Notes: generated by a model not told the origin, from the letters alone. Numbered from the stretch's first letter, positions 1 to 6,407 are shown. The stretch: 13,113 nt of DNA from an uncultured Spirochaetales bacterium (GCA_937902565.1 CALFMX010000119.1:1-13113), one strand, 5' to 3'. Numbers and translations: made by a program.

Positions 1-96
1 CTCGCCGACGGAGATGTCCGAGGGTCCGAGGGTCAGGGCGGCAAGGGCGAGCAGCAGGGTGAGGGTGATGAGGATCGAGTTGAGCGTCCGTCTCAC
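1..96 (-). CDS. Corrinoid/iron ABC transporter permease (FecCD/BtuC type), N-terminal fragment
   Basis: Only the first 32 codons are in the window; the gene runs off the left edge. It starts with GTG at 96, three bases after the stop of the binding-protein gene, and the GGAG just upstream lies inside the end of that gene. The peptide begins MRRTLNSILITLTLLL, continues as one hydrophobic membrane segment and ends in a GPSDISVGE stretch. That matches the start of FecCD-family permeases, where the first helix is followed by a 'G...is..e' loop. Such permeases form the membrane channel of B12, haem and siderophore importers. The position directly after a BtuF-like gene and downstream of a cobalamin riboswitch supports corrinoid uptake. 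The family call rests on a short stretch plus context. Confidence 0.72.
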   Translation of the reverse strand, partial: MRRTLNSILITLTLLLALAALTLGPSDISVGE

Positions 97-99
97 GCT

Positions 100-963
100 C
101 TACTCTCCGCTATGGACCAAATTGTAGAGGAGTTTGAGGGCCTCTGCACTGCGCGGCCCCTGGCGGCTGATCATATCGGCATCGAAGGTGAGGATCCTCC
201 CTCCCAGATCGCTGTAGGGCTTGGTGTTTTTGAAGGCGGCGACCGTCTCTTCGGCACTCTCGCCCCAGCGGGGGGCAAGGAGGATGATCTCGGGGTCGTG
301 GAAGAGCAGCATCTCCTTGGAGTAGGTCCAGTGGAGACCATCCTTGGCGACGTTGTCCCCGCCTGCCATCTCGATCATCTCGCTGAGGAAGGTGTCGCCG
401 GTGGCCGCCGAGTCGAAGGAGCCGAAGTCGAGGGCCATGTAGACGGTTGGCCGGCTCCCCGTCTGCGCCTTGATGGCGATCTCGCGCACCGTGTTCTGCA
501 TGGAGAGGATCAAGAGCTCCCCGCGCTCATCGGCATCGACGGCGTCAGCAATGGAGCGGATGAGATCATAGGTACCGTTGAAGGTCTCCTGGGCATCCAG
601 TTGCAGGACCTCGATGCCCGCCTTCTCGACGGCAGCAAGGAATTGGTCACCGGAGAAGGCGCTGCTGATCACCAGGGTCGGCTCGAGGGAGAGCATCTTC
701 TCGAGTGAAGGGTTGTAGAGGGTGCCCACCGACGGAAGGGCGAGCGCCTCCTCAGGGTAGTTGCAGTAGTCACTGCGCCCGATGAGCGTCTCCCCTTTGC
801 CCAGTGCAAAGATCGTCTCGGTTACATTGGGGGAGAGACTGACGACGCGGTCGGGAGCCTTCCCCTCCTTTTCGACGTGTGCCATCGAAAAGAGGAGGGT
901 TGGCACGAGCAGGATAAGCATGACTGTGAGAAAGATACGATTACGTGTGGTGGTGTTGCGCAT
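100..963 (-). CDS. BtuF-like corrinoid-binding periplasmic protein of an ABC importer
   Basis: This 287-residue protein is the substrate-binding component of an ABC importer, acting outside the inner membrane. It has a basic N-terminus and a hydrophobic stretch at about residues 9-27, a signal peptide without a lipobox cysteine, so it is probably secreted or membrane-anchored rather than a lipoprotein. The mature part opens with RVVSLSPNVTETIFALG and contains GRSDYCNYPEEA at about 62-73, both hallmarks of the BtuF/TroA-like helical-backbone fold. A later segment, EIILLAPRWG, fits the second lobe. The start ATG is preceded by AAAGGGGCGG, a weak ribosome site that may be controlled by the upstream cobalamin riboswitch. 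The permease gene follows 3 bp downstream. Family knowledge also allows haem or siderophore ligands, but the riboswitch makes a corrinoid the best inference. Confidence 0.88.
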   Translation of the reverse strand: MRNTTTRNRIFLTVMLILLVPTLLFSMAHVEKEGKAPDRVVSLSPNVTETIFALGKGETLIGRSDYCNYPEEALALPSVGTLYNPSLEKMLSLEPTLVISSAFSGDQFLAAVEKAGIEVLQLDAQETFNGTYDLIRSIADAVDADERGELLILSMQNTVREIAIKAQTGSRPTVYMALDFGSFDSAATGDTFLSEMIEMAGGDNVAKDGLHWTYSKEMLLFHDPEIILLAPRWGESAEETVAAFKNTKPYSDLGGRILTFDADMISRQGPRSAEALKLLYNLVHSGE

Positions 964-1009
964 ACCGCCCCTTTATGGGCATGAAACATACCCTGGCCCA
1001 TACTCCGTA
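964..1009 (-). promoter_or_regulatory. Candidate expression platform of the cobalamin riboswitch
   Basis: Between aptamer and start codon there is no T-run, so control is probably translational. The leader can form a 7-bp hairpin with a UUU loop (arms 987-993 and 977-983, one G-U pair). Its 3' arm also contains GCCC (977-980), which can instead pair with GGGC (967-970) inside the ribosome-binding site. The two pairings exclude each other. A third option pairs 996-1001 with 975-980. Which one B12 favours cannot be decided by eye. Confidence 0.45.
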
Positions 1010-1025
1010 GGCCGTCCGGAATTTA

Positions 1026-1160
1026 TCCATGTCAGGTCTCCTGGCTCAGGCATTGACAGAGACTGCGACTTCCCACCCTACGGCAGTGTCATGGTGCAGC
1101 CTCCCAGCCTCTACAGTGGCGGGACCGCAGGGGCTTGTACCCCTTTCCCTTGGCATGGAC
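1026..1160 (-). promoter_or_regulatory. Cobalamin (B12) riboswitch aptamer
   Basis: On the minus strand the B12 box GCCAGGAGACC lies at 1045-1035 and the conserved core CCGCCACTGT at 1122-1113. A hairpin AGGGG/CCCCT precedes the core, and GGTGGGAAG lies in the loop of an ACTGC/GCAGT stem, all in canonical order. A closing P1 helix can form between GTCCATG (1160-1154) and CATGGAT (1032-1026). The element sits in the leader of the btuF-like gene and should switch off corrinoid uptake when adenosylcobalamin or a related corrinoid is plentiful. The identification is strong from the conserved boxes; ligand subtype cannot be told by eye. Confidence 0.95.
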
Positions 1161-1166
1161 ACCCCA

Positions 1167-1195
1167 ATCGTACGGAGTGGCCCCCCACATGTCAA
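1167..1195 (-). promoter_or_regulatory. Promoter of the riboswitch/btuF operon
   Basis: A perfect -35 TTGACA (1195-1190) is followed after exactly 17 bases by TACGAT (1172-1167). Transcription would start near G1160, the first base of the riboswitch P1 helix, so essentially nothing precedes the aptamer in the RNA. Its -35 lies 10 bp from the -35 of the divergent rnhA promoter. Confidence 0.8.
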
Positions 1196-1205
1196 GGCGC
1201 CTTGG

Positions 1206-1234
1206 TTGCAACACTGCTATCGATTGGGTATTAT
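1206..1234 (+). promoter_or_regulatory. Promoter of rnhA, predicted to start at the ATG
   Basis: TTGCAA (1206-1211), a 17-base spacer, then TATTAT (1229-1234). Seven bases downstream of the -10 is position 1241, the A of the rnhA start codon. No Shine-Dalgarno sequence lies upstream of that ATG, which fits a leaderless mRNA. Confidence 0.68.
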
Positions 1235-1240
1235 CGGCAT

Positions 1241-1690
1241 ATGTCATACAAAGAAATCATCATATATACCGACGGTGGCTGTTTGGGCAATCCCGGCCCC
1301 GGAGGGTGGGCCTATGTGCTCAAAGGTGACGACTCGTTTGTCAAGGAACAGAGTGGGGGGGAGGCGGACACGACCAACAACCGTATGGAACTGACTGCCG
1401 TCATCGAGGCCCTCAAGGCTGCCAAGGAGCTGGGGGCACAGCAGATCTCCCTCTATACCGACAGCCAGTATGTAAAGAACGGCATCACCAGCTGGATCCA
1501 CACGTGGAAGGTCAACGGCTGGCGTACCGCCTCGAAGAGTCCGGTGAAGAACAAGGAGTATTGGGTGGCCCTCGATGGTCTCTCCTCACAGCTGCCCATC
1601 AGTTGGCACTGGGTGAAGGGACACGCCGGCATCGCCGGCAATGAACGCTGCGACCAGTTGGTACGCGAGGCGATGGAGAGGATCCGATGA
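1241..1690 (+). CDS. rnhA: Ribonuclease HI
   Basis: RNase HI cuts the RNA strand of RNA-DNA hybrids in the cytoplasm, removing R-loops and primers. The 149-residue protein is normal length for a single-domain bacterial enzyme. The catalytic set is complete: D11 in YTDGG, E50 in RMEL, D74 in YTDSQ, D138 in GNERCD, and the loop histidine H128 in VKGHAG. TDGGCLGNPGPGGWA is the standard N-terminus, which fixes the ATG at 1241; the reading frame continues open upstream across the riboswitch region, but that part has no family similarity. No ribosome site precedes the ATG, and the promoter predicts a transcript beginning at it. The stop overlaps the ATG of the first chromate-transporter gene by 4 bp (ATGA), so the genes are probably co-transcribed and translationally coupled. 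Confidence 0.96.
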   Translation: MSYKEIIIYTDGGCLGNPGPGGWAYVLKGDDSFVKEQSGGEADTTNNRMELTAVIEALKAAKELGAQQISLYTDSQYVKNGITSWIHTWKVNGWRTASKSPVKNKEYWVALDGLSSQLPISWHWVKGHAGIAGNERCDQLVREAMERIR

Positions 1691-2235
1691 AGGTTCGACT
1701 CATTGATCTCTATGTGGCTTTTCTCAAGATTGGCGGGCTCACCTTCGGCGGTGGGTATGCGATGTTGCCGATGTTGCAGAGAGAGGTCATCGACAAGCAC
1801 GGCTGGGCGACAATCGAGGAGGTGCTCGACATCTACGCCATCTGCCAGTGCACCCCCGGCATCATCGCGGTGAATACCGCCACGATGATCGGGTACCGCA
1901 AGCGCGGCATCGTGGGGGCGATCGTGGCCACCCTGGGAGAGATTACCCCCAGCGTGGTGATCATCACCATCTTGGCTAGCGTCCTGACGCGTGTCCAGGA
2001 TTTTGCGGTGATCCAGCGTGCCTTCGGCGGGATCCGCATCGCAGTCTGCGCCCTCATCGTCCAGTCGGTGCTCACCCTCTCCAAGAAGAGCATCACCAAC
2101 ACCGGGACCGTGCTCCTCTTCCTCGCCTCCGTCGCCTTGACGCTGATCGCCGGCCTCTCCCCGATCGCTGTCGTCGTGTTGGCCATCGTCGCCGGCCTGA
2201 TCATCGGGAAGGTGAAGGAAAGGAGGGCAGCATGA
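1687..2235 (+). CDS. Chromate transporter, half-size ChrA subunit 1
   Basis: This 182-residue integral membrane protein belongs to the short-chain chromate ion transporter (CHR) family, in which two adjacent genes each encode half of what is one fused ChrA protein elsewhere. The signature FGGGYAMLPMLQREVI lies at about residues 20-35, and the second family motif CTPGIIAVNTATMIGY follows near 55-70. Hydrophobic helices continue to the end, and the tail is basic (GKVKERRAA). The start overlaps rnhA by ATGA and the stop overlaps the second half-gene by ATGA, with GGAG/GAGG ribosome-site bases upstream. Characterised relatives export chromate, but many have no tested substrate, so chromate is a family label here. 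Confidence 0.93.
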   Translation: MKVRLIDLYVAFLKIGGLTFGGGYAMLPMLQREVIDKHGWATIEEVLDIYAICQCTPGIIAVNTATMIGYRKRGIVGAIVATLGEITPSVVIITILASVLTRVQDFAVIQRAFGGIRIAVCALIVQSVLTLSKKSITNTGTVLLFLASVALTLIAGLSPIAVVVLAIVAGLIIGKVKERRAA

Positions 2236-2777
2236 TCTACCTTGAACTGTTCTGGGAGTTCTTCAAGATCGGGCTCTTCTCGATCGGAGGGGGACTGGCC
2301 ACCCTCCCGTTCCTCTACAAGCTCGCAGAGACCCACCCCCACTGGCTTACTGCCGCCCAGATCGGCGATATGGTGGCCATCAGTGAATCGACGCCGGGCC
2401 CGATTGGGATCAACATGGCAACCTTTGCCGGCTATCAGGCGGCAGGGTATCCGGGTGGCCTCATCGCCACCCTCGGCGAGGTAGCCCCGAGTGTCATCAT
2501 CATAATAATTATTGCCCGGTTCCTCTCCAACTTCGACAAGAACCCCAAGGTGGAGAACGCCTTCTACGCCCTCCGGCCCGTCGTGGTCGGCCTGATCACC
2601 TTCGCCGGCCTCAAGCTGCTGCAGATCGTGGTCTATGGGGAGGGGGTGCTCAACGGACGGGCCATGATCGCCTTCGCCATCCTCGTCGTCGGCGTATTGA
2701 AGTTCAAGAAGGTCCACCCCTTGGTGTGGATCGGCCTCGGGGCGGTGGGGGGGATCTTCCTCAATCTTGGCGGGTGA
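2232..2777 (+). CDS. Chromate transporter, half-size ChrA subunit 2
   Basis: The partner half of the CHR-family transporter has 181 residues. It shows the same motifs as its neighbour in slightly different form: FSIGGGLATLPFLYKL near the N-terminus and ISESTPGPIGINMATFAGY at about 50-68. A run of six isoleucines follows in a membrane helix; these codons form a short AT-rich island in otherwise GC-rich sequence. A strong AGGAGG (2221-2226), inside the end of the upstream gene, is spaced 5 bases from the ATG. The two subunits likely form an antiparallel heterodimer, as reported for paired CHR proteins. The 3' end overlaps the convergent lipoprotein gene by 17 bp, with no terminator visible. Confidence 0.93.
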   Translation: MIYLELFWEFFKIGLFSIGGGLATLPFLYKLAETHPHWLTAAQIGDMVAISESTPGPIGINMATFAGYQAAGYPGGLIATLGEVAPSVIIIIIIARFLSNFDKNPKVENAFYALRPVVVGLITFAGLKLLQIVVYGEGVLNGRAMIAFAILVVGVLKFKKVHPLVWIGLGAVGGIFLNLGG

Positions 2778-3321
2778 GGTACACGAGTGCCTCACCATAC
2801 CATGAGCCGGGAGAGCGGGCGTCCAGTACTGTGAGCGCCCGCTTCTCATATGCCGGCTCCCAGAGCAGGTGGAGCGCCACCTCCTCGGCAAGGGTGTCCA
2901 TGCCGTTTGATACGGCCTCGTCCATCACCAGGGCCAGGTAGGCTGTGTCTCCAGGATTGAGGGCCAGCAGGGCTCGATAGACCTCGGCAGCCTCATCTGC
3001 GCGCCCCATGAGGGAGAGGGTCCTCGCCTTGAGGCGAAGGAACTCGAGACGGGCAGGGAAGCGCTCGATGGCATCATCCACACTATCGAGCACCTGCTCA
3101 TACTCCCCGGCTGCATGGAGGGCATAGAGGTGGTTGTACCTCAGATGTGCGTCAGAAGGGGAGGCGTGTGCCGCCGCTTCGTAGTAGTGGGCCGCTTCAA
3201 GGCCCTTCCCCTCAGAGAGGAGGCCCTGGGCGGTCCGGGCCATCTCCACTGACCGTTGGGAGGTGCAGCTGACAGAGAGCAGCAGCAGAGAGAGTCCTAC
3301 GGCCAGAAAGAGGCGTCTCAT
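2761..3321 (-). CDS. TPR-repeat lipoprotein
   Basis: The 186-residue protein has a lipoprotein signal peptide: MRRLFLAVG, a hydrophobic stretch, then LLSVSC with the candidate lipidated cysteine at position 19. The lipobox is relaxed, as often seen in spirochaetes. After it come about three tetratricopeptide-like helical pairs, near residues 28-57, 58-91 and 92-124, with typical A-G-E/A-Y-E-A spacing and the ALNPGD turn. TPR proteins mediate protein contacts; no enzymatic motif is present and the specific role is unknown. I chose the ATG at 3321, which has GGAG at a workable distance, rather than the TTG at 3327 only 2 bases from that GGAG. The gene follows upp by 2 bp and is probably co-transcribed with it. 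It overlaps the convergent ChrA gene by 17 bp. Confidence 0.85.
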   Translation of the reverse strand: MRRLFLAVGLSLLLLSVSCTSQRSVEMARTAQGLLSEGKGLEAAHYYEAAAHASPSDAHLRYNHLYALHAAGEYEQVLDSVDDAIERFPARLEFLRLKARTLSLMGRADEAAEVYRALLALNPGDTAYLALVMDEAVSNGMDTLAEEVALHLLWEPAYEKRALTVLDARSPGSWYGEALVYLTRQD

Positions 3322-3323
3322 CT

Positions 3324-4388
3324 TCAACGCTCCAGTACCGTCTTCTCGATTTCGCGCACCTGGCTGCGGTAGAGGTTGGTGATCGCAGAACCGTAGTCGG
3401 CGATCAACTGGATGATGTTGCGCGGGTTCTCCTCCCGGTCCTTGCCGTTGAGCCGGTCTCCGGCATCGCCGAGGCCGGGGAGGATGTAGGCGGCTTCATT
3501 GAGCACGGGGTCCATCCACAGGGTGTAGACCTCAGCCCCCTCGATGGCCCTGGCGATTCTCAGCGACCCCTTGAGTGCGCTGATCACGTTGATGAACTTC
3601 ACGCTCTTCGGCTTGATGCCATTGTCCTTGAGGTACTTGACGATGGTGACGAGCGAGCCGCCGGTGGCATTCATCGGGTCGGCGAAGATCAGGTCCTTGC
3701 CATCGAGCCCCTCGAGGTTGAAGTAGGACTTGTCCAGATCGAGGATGTAGTCCATGTTCGCCTCCTTCTTGGAGTCATCGCGCTTGATCTTGAAGAGGGC
3801 GAAGGGGGTGACAAACCCATCACTGCTGTACTCCTGGATCTCCTTGCTGAGGATCATCGAGGGCAGCAGTGCCCCGCGCAGCATGACGCACATCACGCTG
3901 TTGTGGATCTGGCTGTCGACATCGGGGATCCGGTGCACCGCGTAGTTCTGTTGCGGCTGGTCCACCGGGGTCCGGGTGATGATCGACCGCTTGGCCGGCA
4001 GGGCTGCGTCGGCGTAGACGTGGCCGAAGAGCAGCTCGTAGGCGCGTTGGATATAGTAGAGGAACTCCTCGTGTCCGGTGGCGGGGTTGCGCAGCTTGGC
4101 GATCAGGCGGCTCGCCTGGGCGTGCTGCTCTCTCGGGGTCTCGAAGGAGTAGACATGAATGTTGGGTTCATCGGCCATGATGGTCTTGAGGTGGCGGCCG
4201 ATCTCGCCGGCACTGTCGCTGAGGGCCTGCTGGGCCTCGAGCCGGGCGGCCGGGTCGTTCTGCGCTTCCAGATTCTGGCAGTGGGAAAGATACTCTTTGT
4301 ACATGGCGTCGACGTGGGCAAGGGTCTCCTTGTCTGAATCCTTGAGGTAGCCGTCAAGGTCCGTGGCGTGAAGGATGATTTTGTTCAT
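3324..4388 (-). CDS. upp: Uracil phosphoribosyltransferase with long N-terminal extension
   Basis: UPRT converts uracil and PRPP to UMP in pyrimidine salvage. The C-terminal 190 or so residues carry the catalytic hallmarks: MLRGALLPS at 169-177, the PRPP loop ADPMNATGGS at 236-245, and the uracil-binding segment YILPGLGDAGDRLNG at 301-315. The protein has 354 residues, whereas typical bacterial UPRT has about 208. Residues 1-130 are a mostly helical, charged extension I do not recognise, and the segment around 190-230 between the flexible loop and the PRPP loop looks longer than usual. The canonical RAG of the loop reads RGA here. AAGGAGC lies 5 bases before the ATG, so the long start is well supported. 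A promoter lies upstream. A TPR lipoprotein gene follows 2 bp downstream. Confidence 0.87.
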   Translation of the reverse strand: MNKIILHATDLDGYLKDSDKETLAHVDAMYKEYLSHCQNLEAQNDPAARLEAQQALSDSAGEIGRHLKTIMADEPNIHVYSFETPREQHAQASRLIAKLRNPATGHEEFLYYIQRAYELLFGHVYADAALPAKRSIITRTPVDQPQQNYAVHRIPDVDSQIHNSVMCVMLRGALLPSMILSKEIQEYSSDGFVTPFALFKIKRDDSKKEANMDYILDLDKSYFNLEGLDGKDLIFADPMNATGGSLVTIVKYLKDNGIKPKSVKFINVISALKGSLRIARAIEGAEVYTLWMDPVLNEAAYILPGLGDAGDRLNGKDREENPRNIIQLIADYGSAITNLYRSQVREIEKTVLER

Positions 4389-4415
4389 GGGTGCTCCTTG
4401 GATATGGTCACCGCG

Positions 4416-4444
4416 ATTTTACCCCATGGCCAGCCTTTGTACAA
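4416..4444 (-). promoter_or_regulatory. Promoter of upp
   Basis: TTGTAC (4444-4439), 17-base spacer, TAAAAT (4421-4416). The expected start is near 4409, giving a leader of about 20 bases that contains the ribosome-binding site. Confidence 0.75.
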
Positions 4445-4473
4445 CACGCTCTCTCGATATTGGCAGGCTGGCC
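4428..4473 (+). repeat. Perfect 9-bp inverted repeat over the upp promoter
   Basis: GGCCAGCCT (4428-4436) and AGGCTGGCC (4465-4473) are exact reverse complements separated by 28 bp. The left arm lies inside the -10/-35 spacer of the upp promoter and the right arm upstream of the -35. Such an arrangement suits a dimeric regulator binding two sites, or it may be chance in GC-rich DNA. Confidence 0.5.
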
Positions 4474-4532
4474 GCCGCGGAGGTCGCACTTGTTCATTGA
4501 AAGCGATGGCCTGGGGCGCGCCAATCACGGTT

Positions 4533-4552
4533 TTTCCATCAATTGGTGAAAA
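4533..4552 (+). repeat. Imperfect palindrome centred on CAATTG in the upp-adk intergenic region
   Basis: Centred between 4542 and 4543, 8 of 10 base pairs match outward, with T-rich left and A-rich right flanks; a wider GGTTTT/AAAACC also flanks it. It lies upstream of adk and resembles a transcription-factor operator. No bound factor can be named. Confidence 0.35.
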
Positions 4553-4556
4553 CCTA

Positions 4557-4586
4557 CTGACCACTTCCGGCACGATATGGTAGGAT
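4557..4586 (+). promoter_or_regulatory. Possible adk promoter
   Basis: CTGACC (4557-4562), 18-base spacer, TAGGAT (4581-4586): 4 of 6 matches in each box. It would start transcription near 4593 and leave about 26 bases before the GTG. It is weaker than the other promoters noted. Confidence 0.35.
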
Positions 4587-4618
4587 TGGAGCCATCTAGT
4601 ACAGAAGAGGTAGCAGCA

Positions 4619-5248
4619 GTGAAGTTAGTATTCTTAGGCCCTCCGGGCGCTGGAAAAGGAACGATTGCGGCTCTTGCAAAGGAGCACTACCAGATCCCCC
4701 ACATCTCCACCGGGGATTTGTTTCGCGCACATATCAAGGAACACACCCCCCTTGGCCTTGAGGTCGAGGCAATCCTTGGCAGGGGGGACCTGGTCCCCGA
4801 CTCGGTCACCGTCGAGATGGTACGCCAGCGCCTCGGTGAGCCGGATGCAGCAGATGGGTTCATCCTCGACGGCTTTCCCCGGACCATCGCCCAGGCGGAT
4901 GCACTCAAGGGGATGAGCGGCCTTGATGGTGTGATCAACTTCGTCCTTGATGACGAGGTGATCATCGCCCGTCTCTCGGGAAGGCGGATGTGCAAGTCAA
5001 CAGGACGCATTTACCACATCCTCTACAACCCGCCCAAACGCGAGGGCTTTGATGATGAGACCGGCGAGCCCCTGATCCAGCGTGCCGATGACCAGATCGA
5101 AGCGATCCACAACCGCCTCGAGGTCTACCAGAGGCAGACCTTCCCCCTCATCGACTACTACCGCGAGCGCAACCTGCTCATCGATGTCGATGCATCGGGG
5201 AGCCCTGATGAGATCTTTGCTTTGGTAAAAGAGGTGCTCGCGCCCTGA
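4619..5248 (+). CDS. adk: Adenylate kinase
   Basis: Adenylate kinase catalyses ATP + AMP to 2 ADP in the cytosol. The 209-residue protein has the P-loop GPPGAGKGT at 7-15, the AMP-binding TGDLFRA at 31-37, the signature FILDGFPRT at 81-89, and a long-type LID domain at about 121-157 with NPPK and LIQRADD. In the LID only one cysteine (C125) remains of the four that bind zinc in some long-form enzymes, so this is a metal-free LID. I chose GTG at 4619, preceded by AAGAGG (4605-4610), because the protein then starts MKLVFLGPPG as in the family. An ATG 14 codons upstream has no ribosome site. The gene is divergent from upp, and its stop directly abuts that of the convergent LacI-family gene. Confidence 0.97.
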   Translation: MKLVFLGPPGAGKGTIAALAKEHYQIPHISTGDLFRAHIKEHTPLGLEVEAILGRGDLVPDSVTVEMVRQRLGEPDAADGFILDGFPRTIAQADALKGMSGLDGVINFVLDDEVIIARLSGRRMCKSTGRIYHILYNPPKREGFDDETGEPLIQRADDQIEAIHNRLEVYQRQTFPLIDYYRERNLLIDVDASGSPDEIFALVKEVLAP

Positions 5249-6295
5249 TCACCGTGGAGCCAGTGAATCGCGGACAATGAGTCGGTGCTCGATCAAGTGG
5301 TGCACCGGCTCTTCTTCTGTCCCATCGATCATGGAGAAGAGCACCTTCGCTCCCATGCGTCCCTTCTCGGTTGCCGGCTGGTCGATGGTGGTCAGCGCCG
5401 GTGTTATGGTCGACGCCTCCTCGATGTTGTCAAAGCCCACCACGGAGATCTGGTCGGGTACAGAGATGCCGGCTTCCCTGAAGGCGGTGATGCAGCCGAT
5501 GGCCACGATGTCGCTCATCGTCACCACACAGGTGGGCAGCGAGGGGAGGGCGAGGATGGAGCGCCCTGCCTGCCGTCCATCCTCGAGGGAGCACTCACTG
5601 ACCATGGTCGTCACATTGGTGAAATCGAGGCCTTGCTCCCTCAGCGCGCGATGGTAGCCCTGCATCCGCTTGGCCGACACGCTCTCGCTCACCTCGTCGA
5701 TGGCGAAGGTGGCGCTGGCAAGGCCGATGATGGCGATCTTGCGGTGTCCATAGTCGAGGGCGATCTTCATCTGGGTGTAGGCAGCCTCCTCCTCGGCGAT
5801 ATAGATGCTGCTGGTCTTCTCGTCAGAGGGGCCGTCGATCATGACGAAGGGCAAGAGGCGCGTCTGCATGACGGTGATGATGTCGCTGTCGATCTGGCTG
5901 CCGAGGGTGATCAGGCCGTCGACGGCGGCGTTGCGGACCGCCAGGGCAAGGGACTTGTGAAGCGGCGGGATGATGGTCAGCGTATAGCCCATCTTCTCGC
6001 ACACCCCCCCGATACCGGCGATCACCTCGAGGGTGTAGGGGTTCTTGAGCGAATACTGCACCATCTGCGGCAGGAGGAAGCCGATGGAGAGGTGGCGCTG
6101 CAGGCTGAAGTTGCGTGCCATCGGATTGGGGATGTAGCCGAGCCGATCGGCGGTCTTGAGGATCTGGTCGCGGGTCTTTTCGCTTATGCGTGATGGGTTG
6201 TTGAAGGCAAAGGAGACAGAGGTCTTCGAATACCCGCTCTCGCGGGCAATGTCTTTGATGGTCGGGCGTCTGGTGCCATTCTTCGAATCTCTCAT
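5249..6295 (-). CDS. LacI-family transcriptional regulator
   Basis: The 348-residue protein is a LacI/GalR-type DNA-binding regulator of normal length. The N-terminal helix-turn-helix TIKDIARESGYSKTSVSFAFN occupies about residues 12-32, followed by the hinge region NPMARNFSLQR at 57-67. A periplasmic-binding-protein-like sensor follows, with IGFLLP at 71-76, VDGLITLGS at 125-133 and the late VVGFDNIEEAS at 285-295 plus TTIDQP at 302-307. The effector cannot be read from sequence, and no sugar transport or catabolic gene is adjacent in this window. GAGGA precedes the ATG by about 7 bases. The promoter contains a palindrome of LacI-family operator type, suggesting autoregulation. The stop abuts adk's stop with no gap (TGATCA). 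Confidence 0.95.
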   Translation of the reverse strand: MRDSKNGTRRPTIKDIARESGYSKTSVSFAFNNPSRISEKTRDQILKTADRLGYIPNPMARNFSLQRHLSIGFLLPQMVQYSLKNPYTLEVIAGIGGVCEKMGYTLTIIPPLHKSLALAVRNAAVDGLITLGSQIDSDIITVMQTRLLPFVMIDGPSDEKTSSIYIAEEEAAYTQMKIALDYGHRKIAIIGLASATFAIDEVSESVSAKRMQGYHRALREQGLDFTNVTTMVSECSLEDGRQAGRSILALPSLPTCVVTMSDIVAIGCITAFREAGISVPDQISVVGFDNIEEASTITPALTTIDQPATEKGRMGAKVLFSMIDGTEEEPVHHLIEHRLIVRDSLAPR

Positions 6296-6378
6296 CTACC
6301 GGTCCTCATCTTGTTGTCGAGCATAGTAGCACAGTCGTACAAAAGAAGCACGGGTCTAGGTCGACTGCCACTATAGAG

Positions 6379-6407
6379 ATAGTAAACCGGTTTTCATGAG
6401 GCGTCAA
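6379..6407 (-). promoter_or_regulatory. Promoter of the LacI-family gene
   Basis: TTGACG (6407-6402), a 17-base spacer and TACTAT (6384-6379). Transcription would begin near 6372, leaving a leader of about 77 bases. The spacer is almost filled by the AAACCGGTTT palindrome. Confidence 0.75.
6384..6393. promoter_or_regulatory. LacI-family-type operator palindrome AAACCGGTTT
   Basis: This is a perfect 10-bp palindrome with a central CG, the hallmark of LacI/GalR operators. It overlaps the spacer and the first base of the -10 box of the regulator's own promoter, so bound protein would block polymerase. I did not see a second copy in the window. Confidence 0.6.

Noticed and set aside
782..1240. 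Upstream extension of the rnhA reading frame
   Set aside because: The open frame crosses the riboswitch and both promoters and has no RNase H similarity; the family starts at the ATG at 1241.
2495..2515. AT-rich palindrome AATAATTATT in the second ChrA gene
   Set aside because: It lies within six consecutive isoleucine codons of a membrane helix, so the coding sequence explains it.
4577..4618. ATG start for adk 14 codons upstream
   Set aside because: No ribosome site precedes it and the extra residues are foreign to adenylate kinases; GTG at 4619 has AAGAGG and the correct N-terminus.
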